Of a stretch of 64,000 nucleotides of DNA, positions 8,886 to 19,139 are shown one piece after another. Made by a program: the position numbers and the translations under genes. The stretch spans positions 1 to 64,000 of the forward strand of contig JAFEBQ010000027.1 of NCBI GenBank assembly GCA_018242585.1. Reading direction: 5' to 3'. How positions within the stretch are numbered: the first letter of the stretch is position 1; every line of letters starts with the position of its first letter. The stretch is from Planctomycetota bacterium (GTDB taxonomy: Bacteria > Planctomycetota > Planctomycetia > Pirellulales > PNKZ01). The notes under the pieces were generated by a model. It did not search any database. It saw only the letters and a program-made list of their open reading frames with translations, and had not been told where the DNA came from.

Positions 8886-9032
8886 GCGCTGTTCATACGC
8901 CGCGCTAATATTTGGCTAATCAAGAAGTGGTATGTAATGCATCGGGCATTTTCGACACGTTCTGGCTGGGAGACGCCACCCGTGTTAGTTGAAAACCGAT
9001 CGAACGCCGCACTTCTTGAAAGAAACCGACTT

Positions 9033-9719
9033 ATGACGCGAGAGCGTATTCTCGTCGTGGATGACGAAGAAGACTTGCTCGAGTTGGTCCGCTACAACCT
9101 GGCCAAAGAAGGCTACCGGGTGAACTGCGTCGCCTCGGGCGAGCGAGCCTTGCGCGAAGCGCAAGACACGCTGCCGGAGCTGATCTTGTTGGACGTGCTG
9201 CTGCCGCGCGTCGACGGGTTGGAAATCTGTCGCGCGCTGAAGAGCGACCCCAAGACCAAGCACATTCCGGTCATCATGGTCACGGCCAAGAGCGAAGAGG
9301 CCGACGTAGTGACGGGCTTGGAACTGGGCGCCGACGATTACATCACCAAGCCGTTCAGCCCGCGCGTGCTGCTGGCCCGGATTAAGTCGGTGCTCCGCCG
9401 CAAGGCGGGCACGGTGCCCGATTCGCAGCAGCCGATCCGCGCTCACGAGCTGGTCATCGATCCGGGCCGGCACGAGGTGACGCTGCAGGGCGAGCCGCTG
9501 CAACTGACCTATACCGAATTCCGCCTGTTGCACTTCCTGGCCTTGAAGCCAGGCTGGGCCTACACCCGCAGCCAGATCGTTGACGCCGTTCGTGGCGAGG
9601 ACTATCCGGTCACGGAACGGGCTGTGGACGTGCAAGTGACCGGGCTGCGCAAGAAGCTGGGCGAGTATGGCCAGTACATCGAGACCGTGCGCGGCGTCGG
9701 GTATCGGTTCAAGAAATAG
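9033..9719 (+). CDS. phoB: Phosphate response regulator PhoB-like (OmpR family)
   Basis: 228 residues from the ATG at 9033; the upstream extension of the frame lacks family similarity. Receiver domain (1-120) with acidic pocket DDEED at 10-14, phosphoacceptor Asp54 in ILLDVLLP and Lys106 in ITKPFSP. C-terminal winged helix (about 130-228) with the OmpR-type TYTEFRLLHFLA and the final VRGVGYRFKK. It directly precedes the kinase gene by three bases and heads the phosphate-uptake cluster, which makes PhoB the likely identity. Expected to switch on pst genes when phosphorylated at low phosphate. Confidence 0.94.
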   Translation: MTRERILVVDDEEDLLELVRYNLAKEGYRVNCVASGERALREAQDTLPELILLDVLLPRVDGLEICRALKSDPKTKHIPVIMVTAKSEEADVVTGLELGADDYITKPFSPRVLLARIKSVLRRKAGTVPDSQQPIRAHELVIDPGRHEVTLQGEPLQLTYTEFRLLHFLALKPGWAYTRSQIVDAVRGEDYPVTERAVDVQVTGLRKKLGEYGQYIETVRGVGYRFKK

Positions 9720-9722
9720 TCC

Positions 9723-11510
9723 ATGAAAAAGCGGCGGCTGCTTTGGCAGCTTTACACCTCGTACCTGGGCATCACGCTGGTCGCGCTGGTTGCCGTGGGG
9801 TGGTTCGCGTCGCATTCGCTCGATCGGTTCTATGGCGAGTTGGTGCGCGACGCGCTGGCGCGCGACGCCCGTTGGCTTGACAGCCTGATCGAGACGCCGC
9901 TCGACAGCGTCAATCAAGCCCGGGTGACCGGCATCTGTCAGTCGGCCACCCGCGCTACCGACGTCCGCATCACCATCGTCTTGTCCGATGGTGAGGTCTA
10001 TTGCGACACCGAAGCCGGATTGCCGTTGGACAATCATGGCAATCGGCCCGAGGTGGCCGCGGCCTTGCACGGCGAAATAGGGCACTCGGTTCGCTATAGC
10101 AACACGCTGCAAGAATGGATGATCTACGAAGCGCTGCCCATGCGCCGCGACGGCAAGATCGTCGGCGCGATGCGCTGTTCGCTGGGGCAGGGGGCCGTCA
10201 ACACGCAAAAACAAGAGTTGCGCTCGCAATTCTGGCTGGGTGGGCTGATTGTCGCGGCCATCGTCGCGGTGCTGGGCTGGATGGTTTCACGCCGCATCAG
10301 CCAGCCAGTCGAGCAGATGCGCCTGGCGGCCGAGCGCCTGGCTCGCGGCGATTTGAGCTACCAGATGCTAGTGCCCGACTCGACCGAAATGGCCGAGTTG
10401 GCCGAATCGCTCAACAGCATGTCGCGTCAGCTCGAAGAACGCATTCGCACCATCGTCCGCCAGCGCAACGAGCAGGAAGCCGTGCTGGCCAGCATGGTCG
10501 AAGGGGTGTTGGCCGTCGACATGGAGCAGCGGATCATCAGCGTCAACCAGGCGGCGGCTGAGTTCCTGGAAGCTGATCAGGCCGACATGCTGGGGCGCAC
10601 CCTGCAAGAAGTGATTCGCAACGTCGAATTGCGCCACGTCGTGACGAGGGCCTTGGAAGCCAGCGAGCCCGTCGAAGGGGATATTGTCATCCACGTTCAG
10701 CCCGAGCGCGTGCTGCGAGCGCACGGCACGTCGCTGCGCGATGGACGCGGCCACAACGTCGGCGCCGTTGTCGTGCTGAACGACGTGACCAATTTTCGTC
10801 GGTTGGAAAACATCCGTCGCGACTTCGTGGCCAACGTCTCGCACGAATTGAAGACGCCGATCACCTCGATCAAGGGCTTCGTCGAAACATTGCTTGACGG
10901 TGCTTTACAGTCGCCGGCCGATGCCGAACGCTTCCTACGAATCATCGCCAAGCAAGCCGAACGGATGCACGCCATCATCGAAGACTTGTTGCAGCTCTCG
11001 AAGATCGAGCAGAGCGAAGAAGCTGAAGACATCGAGTTGATCGATACGCCGGTGGCCGAGGTGCTGGAGTCGGCAACGCAGGCCTGTCAGCCGCAAGCGG
11101 CCGAGCGACGGATCGAACTCAAGGTGGCCTGCTCACCCGAGTTGATGGCCCAGGTCAACGGCGCGCTGTTGAGCCAGGCGGTCGTCAATCTGCTCGACAA
11201 TGCCATCAAGTACAGCGAGCCCGGCGGCACGGTTCACATCTCGGCCGAGGCGCAAGGAGATGAGGTATGCATCAACGTCCGCGACGCGGGCTGCGGCATC
11301 CCGGCCGAGGAACTGCCGCGCATCTTCGAGCGGTTTTATCGCGTTGATAAAGCCCGCAGCCGCAAGCTGGGGGGAACCGGGCTGGGGCTGTCGATCGTCA
11401 AGCACATTGTGAACGTCCACCAGGGGCGGGTGACGGTCGAGAGCGTCTTTGGCCGGGGTAGCACGTTCACGATTCGATTGCCCGTTTCGCAAATGGCGGC
11501 GGTTAAGTGA
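9723..11510 (+). CDS. phoR: Sensor histidine kinase PhoR-like
   Basis: 595 residues, inner membrane. Order: TM1 (about 10-30), extracytoplasmic sensor (about 35-165), TM2 (about 172-190), HAMP starting SRRISQPVEQM, a PAS domain (about 250-350), HisKA with the phospho-acceptor His374 in VSHELKTPITS, and an ATPase domain with NLLDNAIKYS, DAGCGIP and GGTGLGLSIVKHIV. It is longer than Escherichia PhoR (about 430) because of the real periplasmic loop and so resembles the PhoR/PnpS type of Bacillus. Pairs with the PhoB-like regulator three bases upstream. Confidence 0.93.
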   Translation: MKKRRLLWQLYTSYLGITLVALVAVGWFASHSLDRFYGELVRDALARDARWLDSLIETPLDSVNQARVTGICQSATRATDVRITIVLSDGEVYCDTEAGLPLDNHGNRPEVAAALHGEIGHSVRYSNTLQEWMIYEALPMRRDGKIVGAMRCSLGQGAVNTQKQELRSQFWLGGLIVAAIVAVLGWMVSRRISQPVEQMRLAAERLARGDLSYQMLVPDSTEMAELAESLNSMSRQLEERIRTIVRQRNEQEAVLASMVEGVLAVDMEQRIISVNQAAAEFLEADQADMLGRTLQEVIRNVELRHVVTRALEASEPVEGDIVIHVQPERVLRAHGTSLRDGRGHNVGAVVVLNDVTNFRRLENIRRDFVANVSHELKTPITSIKGFVETLLDGALQSPADAERFLRIIAKQAERMHAIIEDLLQLSKIEQSEEAEDIELIDTPVAEVLESATQACQPQAAERRIELKVACSPELMAQVNGALLSQAVVNLLDNAIKYSEPGGTVHISAEAQGDEVCINVRDAGCGIPAEELPRIFERFYRVDKARSRKLGGTGLGLSIVKHIVNVHQGRVTVESVFGRGSTFTIRLPVSQMAAVK

Positions 11511-11652
11511 GTTGTAACCGGGCGGCGGCGAATTGGCGCGCGAGCGTCGCTCACTCATTTCTAACCATCGTCTTGTAGCCAGCTAAAATAGTCCCTCTAC
11601 ACTAATCGTATACGGAAAAGCACCATTCAAGTTCACTCGGAGGGAGCGTCTC

Positions 11653-12633
11653 ATGAAGAAGTTCTGGTTACTGGCCTTGGCGGGCCTGCTGTGGCCTTGG
11701 TCGGTACAAGCTGCCGAGGTGAAGCTCGACGCCGAGATTCCCGCCTATACGCCGGTCGAAGGCATCTCGGGCTCGTTGAAGAGCATCGGCTCGGACTCGA
11801 TGAACAACTTGATGGCACTGTGGGCCGAAGGCTTCCGCCGAATTTACCCAAACGTGACCATCGAAGTCGAAGGCAAGGGCTCGGCCACGGCGCCCCCGGC
11901 GCTGATCGCGGGCACGGCTGATTTTGGCCCGATGAGCCGCGAAATGAAGAGCGGCGAAATCGACGAGTTCGAGAAGAAGTACGGTTACAAGCCGCTGCCC
12001 CTGCTCACGTCGATTGACGTGCTGGCCGTGTACGTGCATCGGGACAATCCGATCGCCAAGCTGGCGCTCCCCCAAGTAGACGCCATCTTTTCCCAGACTC
12101 GCAAGCTGGGCCACGGCGGCGAGATTCGCACTTGGGGCCAGTTAGGCCTGACCGGCGAATGGGCCAACCAGCCCATCAGCATGTACGGCCGCAACTCGGC
12201 GTCGGGCACCTACGCCTTTTTCAAGGAACACGCGCTCGGCAAGGGTGATTACAAGAACACCGTCAAGGAACAGCCGGGCAGCTCGTCGGTCGTGCAGGGC
12301 GTGGCCAGCGACAAGTACGCCATCGGCTACAGCGGCATCGGCTACAAGACGGCCGACGTGCGAGCCGTCCCGCTGGCCCAGGACTTGAACAGCACTCCGG
12401 TCCCGGCCGAGCCTGAGTTCGCCTACAGCGGCGAGTATCCGATGACCCGCATCTTGTTGATCTACGTCAATCACAAGCCCGGTAGCGCCCTGCCGCCGGT
12501 CAAGCGCGAGTTCATCCGCTACATCTTCAGCCAGCAAGGTCAGCAGGACGTCTTGAGGGACGGCTACTTGCCGGCCACGGGCTTTATGGTCCGCAAGACG
12601 TTTGACGCATTGGGCATAACGTCGGCCCAATAA
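11653..12633 (+). CDS. pstS: Phosphate ABC transporter substrate-binding protein
   Basis: 326 residues with a Sec signal peptide (MKKFWLLALAGLLWPWSVQA, cleavage before AEV). Binds phosphate in the periplasm for PstCAB. Visible ligand-loop motifs: GSDSMNNLMALW near 36-47, the acidic-Ser ADFGPMSR stretch, and GRNSASGTYAFF, typical of PstS/SphX. ATG follows GGAGGGAGCG. It lies 142 bp after phoR and 240 bp before pstC, so it may have its own promoter and be made in excess, as is usual for binding proteins. Confidence 0.94.
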   Translation: MKKFWLLALAGLLWPWSVQAAEVKLDAEIPAYTPVEGISGSLKSIGSDSMNNLMALWAEGFRRIYPNVTIEVEGKGSATAPPALIAGTADFGPMSREMKSGEIDEFEKKYGYKPLPLLTSIDVLAVYVHRDNPIAKLALPQVDAIFSQTRKLGHGGEIRTWGQLGLTGEWANQPISMYGRNSASGTYAFFKEHALGKGDYKNTVKEQPGSSSVVQGVASDKYAIGYSGIGYKTADVRAVPLAQDLNSTPVPAEPEFAYSGEYPMTRILLIYVNHKPGSALPPVKREFIRYIFSQQGQQDVLRDGYLPATGFMVRKTFDALGITSAQ

Positions 12634-12873
12634 GCAACGAGTGCGTCGGCACGGGCCAGGAATAAACGTCGGGCCAGTCGCCGCCTTGCCTGGGTTCGAC
12701 CAAGTGCCGAAACAGGTTGCGCCGCGGCTGGCCCGAATTGTTTTAACCCTGTTAGCACGGCGATGTTGCACGTCCCAGAAATCGTCATTTGGGCGGTCGA
12801 CAAACCGGGGGGCGGTGTGGTCCAATTGAAACCCTCTCGCTGAAAAACACTTGGTTTGGCAAACCCAGCGCGC

Positions 12874-15477
12874 ATGGACAGTCCTCAGAAGTCGTTCACC
12901 GGCATCACGCGCAAGCGAACGACCAGCCCCAAGGTCAAGATCGCCGATACCGCCGCACGGCTGTTGATCACCATCGGCGGCATCGGGACGATCGTGGCCG
13001 TGCTGCTGGTCTGCTTCGAGTTGCTGACCGTGGCGCTTCCGCTGGCGTCGAGCCCCTCGCTGGACACGCCCAGCGAGGTCGACCCGATCGCCCGCGCTGG
13101 TCAACCGTGGCGCGTGGCGCTCGACGAGAATCAACTGCTCGGCTGGACACTCGAACATAACGGCACGTTGCACGTGTTCCGCGCCGACACGGGCCAGACG
13201 ATCGACACTCTCAAGCTGTTGGGGGACGAGCAACCGACGGCTATCTCGGTTTCGCCCGACGGGGATTACAGTGTCGCCTTTGGCATGGCCGACGGGACGA
13301 TTCGCTTTGGCCGGCTCGGCTTCAAGTCCGAGTTCCTGGCTGCCGAAGCCGTGGCCGCGGCGGTCAAAGACCAACAGGGCGACCAACTGGTGCCATTTCG
13401 GGGCGGGCTGCTGCAACGACTCGACCATGAACACTTCCGGCTGGTGACGCCCGACATCCAGTTGGAGCCAGCGATCAAGGCGGCCGCCCCGTCGCCGATC
13501 GTCCTGATCGACCATCTGGTTCAAGGGAGCAGTCCAAAGTTCTGCACGTTCTCGGCCGACGGCAAGACGCGGCTGCTGTCGACCACGGTGCGCCAGAACT
13601 TGATGACCGGCAAGAACACGTATGTGGTTTCGACCGGCGAGCTGCCGGCCCCTCCGGGCAGCGGCGACGCGCCCAAGTTCATCAAGCTGGCCGGCCGCGG
13701 CGATGCGGTTTATCTAGCCTGGGACGATGGCCGGAGCGTGCAATACGACACGCGCAATTTGGCCAAGCCCGAGGTCGTTGCCGAACTCGATTTGACGCCT
13801 CAGAACAATGCCAAGTTGACGGCGCTGCATTTCGTCCTGGGGCGCGGCACGTTGCTGGTCGGCGATTCGACCGGGCGGCTGTCGGCCTGGTTCCGCGCGA
13901 TTGATCCGGTCGAGTCCCACGCCACCGGCGCCGTGGCCAAGCTGGTCGAAGCGCGGGTGTTACGGTCCCAAGGCGCTCCGATCACCACGTTGGCGAACTC
14001 GGCGCGCAACCGCGTCGTGGCTGCTGGGGCGCTGGACGGTTCGATCGAGGTCTACTTCGTCACCAGCGGCCAGCGCCTGCTCAACGTCAGCGCTGGTTCC
14101 AAGTCGGAACCGGTCTCGGCCCTGGCGCTCGCGCCCAAGGCCGATGGCATGTTCGCCATCACGCCGTCCGGCGCGCGACGCTGGATCGTCGATCTAAAGC
14201 ACTTTGACGTCTCGTTCAGCACGCTCTTCCTGCCCGTCTGGTACGAGGGTTATTCCTCGCCCAAGAACATCTGGCAATCGACCGCCGGCAGCGATGACGT
14301 CGAGCCAAAGTTTGGTTTCATGCCGCTGGTGTTTGGCACCCTCAAGGCCACGTTCTATTCGATGATTATCGGAGTGCCGTTGGCCTTGCTGGCGGCGGTG
14401 TTCAGCAACGCTTACCTGTCGTCCGGCGTGCGGGCCCGAGTGAAGCCGACGATCGAGTTGATGGCCAGCCTGCCCAGCGTGGTGCTCGGCTTCATCGCGG
14501 CGATGGTGATCGCCCCCTGGATCGAGGATCGCGTTACGGCGGTGTTGTGCTCGCTGGTCACGGTCCCCTGGGCATTGTTGATGGGGGCCCATCTGTGGCA
14601 GATGCTGCCGCGCAAGGTCGCCCTACACTACGCGCGCTGGCGGCTGCTGTTGATGTTGCTGGTCGCGGTGCCGGTGGGGCTGGAAGGGGCCTTGCTGATC
14701 GCGCCGACGGTCGAGTCGTGGCTGTTTGCCGACGATCTTAATCGTTGGCTCGACGGGCAGATTGGCACCGGGCAGGGGGCCTGGATGTTCTTGCTGGCGC
14801 CGGCCTATGCCTTTGCCGCGTTCTATTTCAGCCGCGACGTGAACAACTATCTGCGGATGCGCACGGCCGATTGGCGTCACGAGCGGTTGGCGGTGCTCGA
14901 CCTGGGCAAGTTCATCGCCGGGGCGGCGCTGGTCATGGCGGCCGCCTGGACGACCAGCCTGATGCTGACCGAAATGGGGTTCGATCCGCGCGGGACGTTT
15001 GTCGGCACGTACGATCAACGCAATTCGCTGGTGGTCGGTTTCGTGATGGGATTTGCCATCATCCCAATCATCTTCACCATCGCCGACGACGCCCTGACTG
15101 CCGTGCCCGAGTCGCTCCGCTCGGCCTCGCTGGGAGCCGGCGCGACCCAGTGGCAAACCGTCGTTCACGTGGTCGTGCCGACAGCCATGAGCGGCTTGTT
15201 CTCGGCGGTGATGATCGGCCTGGGGCGCGCCGTGGGCGAAACGATGATCGTGCTGATGGGCTCGGGCAACACGCCGACGCTGAGTTGGAACGTGTTCCAG
15301 GGCTTCCGCACCTTGTCGGCCAACATTGCCGTCGAGCTGCCCGAGGCGGTGCCGGGCAGCACGCACTTTCGCTTGCTGTACTTGCAAGCGCTGATTCTGT
15401 TTGCCATCACGTTCCTGTTGAACAGCGTGGCCGAGACGATTCGTCAGCGATTCCGCAAGAGGGCGTATGAGCTCTAG
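12874..15477 (+). CDS. pstC: Phosphate ABC permease PstC, long form with WD40-like domain
   Basis: 867 residues from the ATG at 12874 (a TTG lies six codons upstream). After one membrane segment (about 28-50) comes a roughly 400-residue extracytoplasmic region with propeller-like repeats (AISVSPDGDYSVAFG, LAWDDGRSVQYDT, LAGALDGSIEVYFV-type blades). The permease core follows, with the EAA loop LGAGATQWQTVVHVVVP. Escherichia PstC is only about 320 residues; long forms are known in Pseudomonas-type Pst systems. There is also an inserted stretch with extra hydrophobic segments between about 575 and 690. It overlaps pstA by 11 bp, indicating coupling. Confidence 0.92.
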   Translation: MDSPQKSFTGITRKRTTSPKVKIADTAARLLITIGGIGTIVAVLLVCFELLTVALPLASSPSLDTPSEVDPIARAGQPWRVALDENQLLGWTLEHNGTLHVFRADTGQTIDTLKLLGDEQPTAISVSPDGDYSVAFGMADGTIRFGRLGFKSEFLAAEAVAAAVKDQQGDQLVPFRGGLLQRLDHEHFRLVTPDIQLEPAIKAAAPSPIVLIDHLVQGSSPKFCTFSADGKTRLLSTTVRQNLMTGKNTYVVSTGELPAPPGSGDAPKFIKLAGRGDAVYLAWDDGRSVQYDTRNLAKPEVVAELDLTPQNNAKLTALHFVLGRGTLLVGDSTGRLSAWFRAIDPVESHATGAVAKLVEARVLRSQGAPITTLANSARNRVVAAGALDGSIEVYFVTSGQRLLNVSAGSKSEPVSALALAPKADGMFAITPSGARRWIVDLKHFDVSFSTLFLPVWYEGYSSPKNIWQSTAGSDDVEPKFGFMPLVFGTLKATFYSMIIGVPLALLAAVFSNAYLSSGVRARVKPTIELMASLPSVVLGFIAAMVIAPWIEDRVTAVLCSLVTVPWALLMGAHLWQMLPRKVALHYARWRLLLMLLVAVPVGLEGALLIAPTVESWLFADDLNRWLDGQIGTGQGAWMFLLAPAYAFAAFYFSRDVNNYLRMRTADWRHERLAVLDLGKFIAGAALVMAAAWTTSLMLTEMGFDPRGTFVGTYDQRNSLVVGFVMGFAIIPIIFTIADDALTAVPESLRSASLGAGATQWQTVVHVVVPTAMSGLFSAVMIGLGRAVGETMIVLMGSGNTPTLSWNVFQGFRTLSANIAVELPEAVPGSTHFRLLYLQALILFAITFLLNSVAETIRQRFRKRAYEL

Positions 15478-17254
15478 AGCCAGCAGCTCGACGACCGCGG
15501 TGTTGCCTCCCGTCGATCCTCCCGCGCGCAAACGCGGCTGGGGACGCCGCAGCAAGGCGCCCACGCACATTTCGGCGCATGGCGAGCCGATGGTCTGGCT
15601 GACCGGCGGCGCGATGTCATTTTGCTTGCTGATGATCGTCGGGCTGTTGGCCTTGATCTTCTGCCAGGGAGTCAGCACGTTTTGGCCCCTGCCGCTCGAA
15701 CATTTCACGCTGGCCGATGGGACGGTCTACCTGGGCGAGGTCTCGCGCCGCGAGAACTACGTGCCCGACGCCAAGACGCTGGCCGCGCTGCCGCCGGCCA
15801 ATGCGGCCGACGTGAAGAAGTTTCTCGACGCCCGCAGCGGCACGGCCGTGCGGACGCTGTTGCGCACGGGCAATTTTGAGTTGACTCAGACCCACTTCCA
15901 TTGGGTCGACGACTTTTTGATCAAGTCGCAAGACCAGCGGCCGTGGGACGTGTTGTTCGAACGCGTCAATTGGGGGCGATTCTACGGCACACCGGTCGCC
16001 CTGCGGGTCGATGGCAAGGCCGAGGGGGAAGGGACCGAGGCCGCCTGGCATGCTTACGAAAAGTATCACGACCAGGTTCGCGCGCGCTGGCACGAGCAGA
16101 CTCGGCTCGAACGGGTCGACTCGGGCCACGTCAGCCAGACGATGCAGAATGCCAAGCTGGAAGTCGTCAGACAGGGAATCGACCACGGCAAATCGTCGCC
16201 CGAACATGCCGCCGCCCAGGCGGAATACGATCGCCTGCAAAGCTGGGCCACGGCTGAGAACACGCGCATTGCCGCCAAGATCGAAAAGCTGCGCAGCGAG
16301 AACAATCGTTACCAACTACTGGTCCGCGCGGCCGACGGGCGCGAACAGCGCTTGGCACTGGCCGATATCGTCCGCGCTTACCCGGCGAACCAGTTAAGCC
16401 TGCTAGGCAAGCTGGCGGTTTATGGTTCACGGTGGTGGGAGTTCCTGACCGACGAACCGCGCGAAGCCAACACGGAAGGGGGCGTTTTCCCGGCCATCTT
16501 CGGCACGGTGGTGATGACCCTGCTGATGACCGTGGCGGTGGTGCCGTTCGGCGTGCTGGCGGCGTTGTACCTGCGCGAATATGCCAAGGCCGGGCTGGTG
16601 ATTTCAATCGTTCGCATCGCGGTCAACAACCTGGCGGGCGTGCCAAGCATTGTGTTCGGCGTGTTCGGTTACGGCTTTTTCTGTTTGCTGGTCGGCGGGA
16701 CTATTGATCAGATGTTCTTTTATCCCAGCCTGGCCGAAGGGAACAAACCGACCTTCGGCACCGGTGGCGTGCTGTGGGCGTCGTTGACGTTGGCACTGCT
16801 GACGTTGCCCGTGGTAATTGTCGCTACCGAGGAAGCCTTGGCGGCGGTCCCGCGGTCGATGCGCGAAGGCTCCTACGCTTGTGGCGCGAGCAAGTGGCAA
16901 ACCATCTGGCACATCGTGCTGCCGCGGGCGCTACCGGGCATGATGACCGGGACGATCCTGGCCATGGCGCGCGGCGCTGGCGAAGTGGCGCCGCTGATGC
17001 TGGTCGGCGCGGTCAAGATCGCGCCTAGTCTGCTGGTGGACGGGGTGTTCCCCTACGTCCACGCCCAGCGCGCCTTCATGCACCTCGGTTTTCATATTTA
17101 CGACGTCGGCTTCCAAAGCGCCAACAGCGAGGCGGCCCGGCCGATGGTTTACACGACGACGCTGCTGCTGATTACGATCGTGGCGACGCTGAATCTGACG
17201 GCGATCTGGTTGCGAGCCCGGTTGCGGCGACAGTATGTTTCGAGCCACTTCTAA
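15467..17254 (+). CDS. pstA: Phosphate ABC permease PstA, long form
   Basis: 595 residues against roughly 300 for Escherichia PstA. N-terminal basic region, one membrane segment (about 45-65), then about 250 residues outside the membrane with a helical, charged centre (LRSENNRYQ region), and from about 340 the permease core with EAA loop YACGASKWQTIWHIVLPRALPG shortened here to its key Gly, Ala and Pro positions. Forms the channel with PstC. Start ATG lies inside the end of pstC. Confidence 0.92.
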   Translation: MSSRASSSTTAVLPPVDPPARKRGWGRRSKAPTHISAHGEPMVWLTGGAMSFCLLMIVGLLALIFCQGVSTFWPLPLEHFTLADGTVYLGEVSRRENYVPDAKTLAALPPANAADVKKFLDARSGTAVRTLLRTGNFELTQTHFHWVDDFLIKSQDQRPWDVLFERVNWGRFYGTPVALRVDGKAEGEGTEAAWHAYEKYHDQVRARWHEQTRLERVDSGHVSQTMQNAKLEVVRQGIDHGKSSPEHAAAQAEYDRLQSWATAENTRIAAKIEKLRSENNRYQLLVRAADGREQRLALADIVRAYPANQLSLLGKLAVYGSRWWEFLTDEPREANTEGGVFPAIFGTVVMTLLMTVAVVPFGVLAALYLREYAKAGLVISIVRIAVNNLAGVPSIVFGVFGYGFFCLLVGGTIDQMFFYPSLAEGNKPTFGTGGVLWASLTLALLTLPVVIVATEEALAAVPRSMREGSYACGASKWQTIWHIVLPRALPGMMTGTILAMARGAGEVAPLMLVGAVKIAPSLLVDGVFPYVHAQRAFMHLGFHIYDVGFQSANSEAARPMVYTTTLLLITIVATLNLTAIWLRARLRRQYVSSHF

Positions 17255-17380
17255 CCCGGATGTGTCTGGAGCAGATTGCGCCATTTGGCGGGAAAACGCG
17301 GGCGGTATCGCACTGCTGGGCACGGGAATTGCCAATCGGTAACATAGACCTACCCACTATCAAGAATCAGGGCCACGCAC

Positions 17381-18277
17381 GTGTCGGCCATTAACGAAAT
17401 CAAAACCAACGCCATGACCGCCACCGAGACCAGCGCGCGCCAACCGGCCACCGGCAACCGACTGGCGGCGATCGCTCGTGGCGAGGCGGTGCCCACGACG
17501 ACGCACCAATCGTTGCGTGACGAGGACGCGGTTCTCGAAGTCCGCGACTTTTGCCTGTGGTACACGGCCAAGCAGGCGTTGTTCGACATCACGATGTCGA
17601 TTCCCCGTGGCAAGGTCACGGCGCTGGTCGGCCCGTCGGGCTGTGGCAAGTCGACCCTGCTGCGCTCGGTGAACCGATTGAACGACCTGGTGGCTGGCGT
17701 GCGAATCACGGGCGACATGGCCTTGAACCACGATTCGATCTACCAGACGTCGGTCGACGTCATTGAGCTGCGCAAGCGGATGGGGATGGTCTTTCAGAAG
17801 CCCAACCCCTTCCCGATGAGCATCTATGAAAACGTCATCTACTCGCTCCGTATCGACGGTCAGCGGAACAAGTCGATTTTGGACGAAGTCTGCGAGCGGA
17901 GCCTGCGCGGGGCGGCCCTGTGGGACGAGGTGAAGGACCGGCTCCACGAAAGCGCGCTGGGGTTGTCGGGTGGCCAGCAACAACGATTGTGCATTGCCAG
18001 GGCCATTGCCGCCGAGCCCGAGGTATTGCTGCTCGACGAGCCTTGCTCGGCGCTCGACCCGATTGCCACCGGCAAGATCGAAGACCTGATCCAGGAATTG
18101 AAGGGGGACTACTCGATTTTGATGGTTACCCATAACATGCAACAAGCGGCCCGCGCCAGCAATTTCACGGCCTTTATGTACCTGGGGCGGCTGATTGAAT
18201 ATGGGCCAACGACGGCGATTTTCACGAATCCGCACTTGAAGGAAACCGAGGATTACGTCACGGGCCGGTTTGGTTAA
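17381..18277 (+). CDS. pstB: Phosphate ABC transporter ATPase
   Basis: 298 residues from a GTG at 17381; an in-frame ATG at 17414 would remove 11 residues. Walker A GPSGCGKS at 84-91, signature [16 protein letters not shown], Walker [13 protein letters not shown] and switch His in [13 protein letters not shown], with the PstB-specific [17 protein letters not shown]. Powers phosphate uptake by PstCA. The N-terminus is about 40 residues longer than usual and of low complexity, so the true start could be further in. Follows pstA by 126 bp. Confidence 0.95.
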   Translation: MSAINEIKTNAMTATETSARQPATGNRLAAIARGEAVPTTTHQSLRDEDAVLEVRDFCLWYTAKQALFDITMSIPRGKVTALVGPSGCGKSTLLRSVNRLNDLVAGVRITGDMALNHDSIYQTSVDVIELRKRMGMVFQKPNPFPMSIYENVIYSLRIDGQRNKSILDEVCERSLRGAALWDEVKDRLHESALGLSGGQQQRLCIARAIAAEPEVLLLDEPCSALDPIATGKIEDLIQELKGDYSILMVTHNMQQAARASNFTAFMYLGRLIEYGPTTAIFTNPHLKETEDYVTGRFG

Positions 18278-18380
18278 GGGATAACGAATAGCCCTTTCGC
18301 CCCGGTCAATGACCGAGGGTTTGAACACTTTAGCCGAGAGAAGAGTCTCGGACGCCCTCAGACAACGGAAGCAACGGGCC

Positions 18381-19040
18381 ATGTCGCATCATCAGTCTCG
18401 TCAAATTGCCGTGCTGCGAGAAAAGATTCTGCACGTCGGGGCCTGTGTCGAAGCCGCCATTCGCAAGGCGGTCGCGGCCCTCATCAATCGGGACGCCACG
18501 CTGGCCGCCACGGTCATCGACGAGGACGATGTCATCGATCGGCTCGAGGTTGAAGTCGAGGAAGAGTGCATGAAGACGCTGGCTCTGTACCAGCCGGTGG
18601 CCGCCGACCTGCGCCTGGTCGTGTCGATTCTCAAGATCAACAACGACCTGGAACGGATGGGAGACCTGGCCAAGAACGTCGCCAAGCGCGCGTTATTTCT
18701 TTCGCAAGCGAGCGTCCACGAGTTCAGCGCCGAAATCCGCGTGATGGCCGACAAGGTCCAAGCGATGGTCAAGCACAGCCTCGACGCGCTGGTCGAGCAA
18801 GACGCCGCGCTGGCGCGCGCCGTGCGCGTGGCCGACGACGAAGTCGACGCGCTGAACAAGCAGTTCCAGGCCACGGCGAGGCGCAATCTGCGCGAGTCTC
18901 CCGAGCAAATCGAAATGTGGCTCAAATGGAGTTCGGTCGGCAAGCACCTCGAGCGTATTGCCGACATGGCCACGCACGTCGCCGAGGACGTGATCTACAT
19001 GGTCGAAGGGGACATCGTCCGCCATCGCTCGGAAGAGTAA
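18381..19040 (+). CDS. phoU: Phosphate transport regulator PhoU
   Basis: 219 residues from the ATG at 18381, the family-like start; the frame extends to 18309 with a poor match. All-helical protein of two PhoU repeats, each with the metal-ligand pattern (EVEVEEECMKTLALYQPVAADLR region, and HLERIADMATHVAEDVIY region; only key stretches given). PhoU signals phosphate sufficiency from PstB to PhoR and limits uptake. Closes the phoBR-pstSCAB-phoU cluster, 103 bp after pstB. Confidence 0.94.
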   Translation: MSHHQSRQIAVLREKILHVGACVEAAIRKAVAALINRDATLAATVIDEDDVIDRLEVEVEEECMKTLALYQPVAADLRLVVSILKINNDLERMGDLAKNVAKRALFLSQASVHEFSAEIRVMADKVQAMVKHSLDALVEQDAALARAVRVADDEVDALNKQFQATARRNLRESPEQIEMWLKWSSVGKHLERIADMATHVAEDVIYMVEGDIVRHRSEE

Positions 19041-19105
19041 GACCACCGCCTTGGCTCATGGATCGCTCGACGCGCTGATTCTCGCTCGGCGTTGTCCTCT
19101 TTCAT

Positions 19106-19139
19106 AACGCCCTCAATCACGGCGTTTGCGGGGCTTTTC
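19106..19139 (+). terminator. Possible terminator after phoU
   Basis: AACGCC (19106-19111) pairs with GGCGTT (19121-19126) over a 9-base loop, followed by a short CTTTTCT tract. The stem is short and the T-run weak, but it sits correctly 65 bp after the phoU stop. Confidence 0.4.

Noticed and set aside
8840-9032. PHO box upstream of phoB or pstS
   Set aside because: CTGTTCATA and GCTAATATT fragments are seen, but no paired direct repeats of proper spacing; the planctomycete PhoB site is not known to me.
8985-10229. 414-codon leftward open frame
   Set aside because: Antisense to phoB and phoR.
12142-13524. 460-codon leftward open frame
   Set aside because: Spans pstS, the spacer and pstC on the other strand; composition of a shadow.
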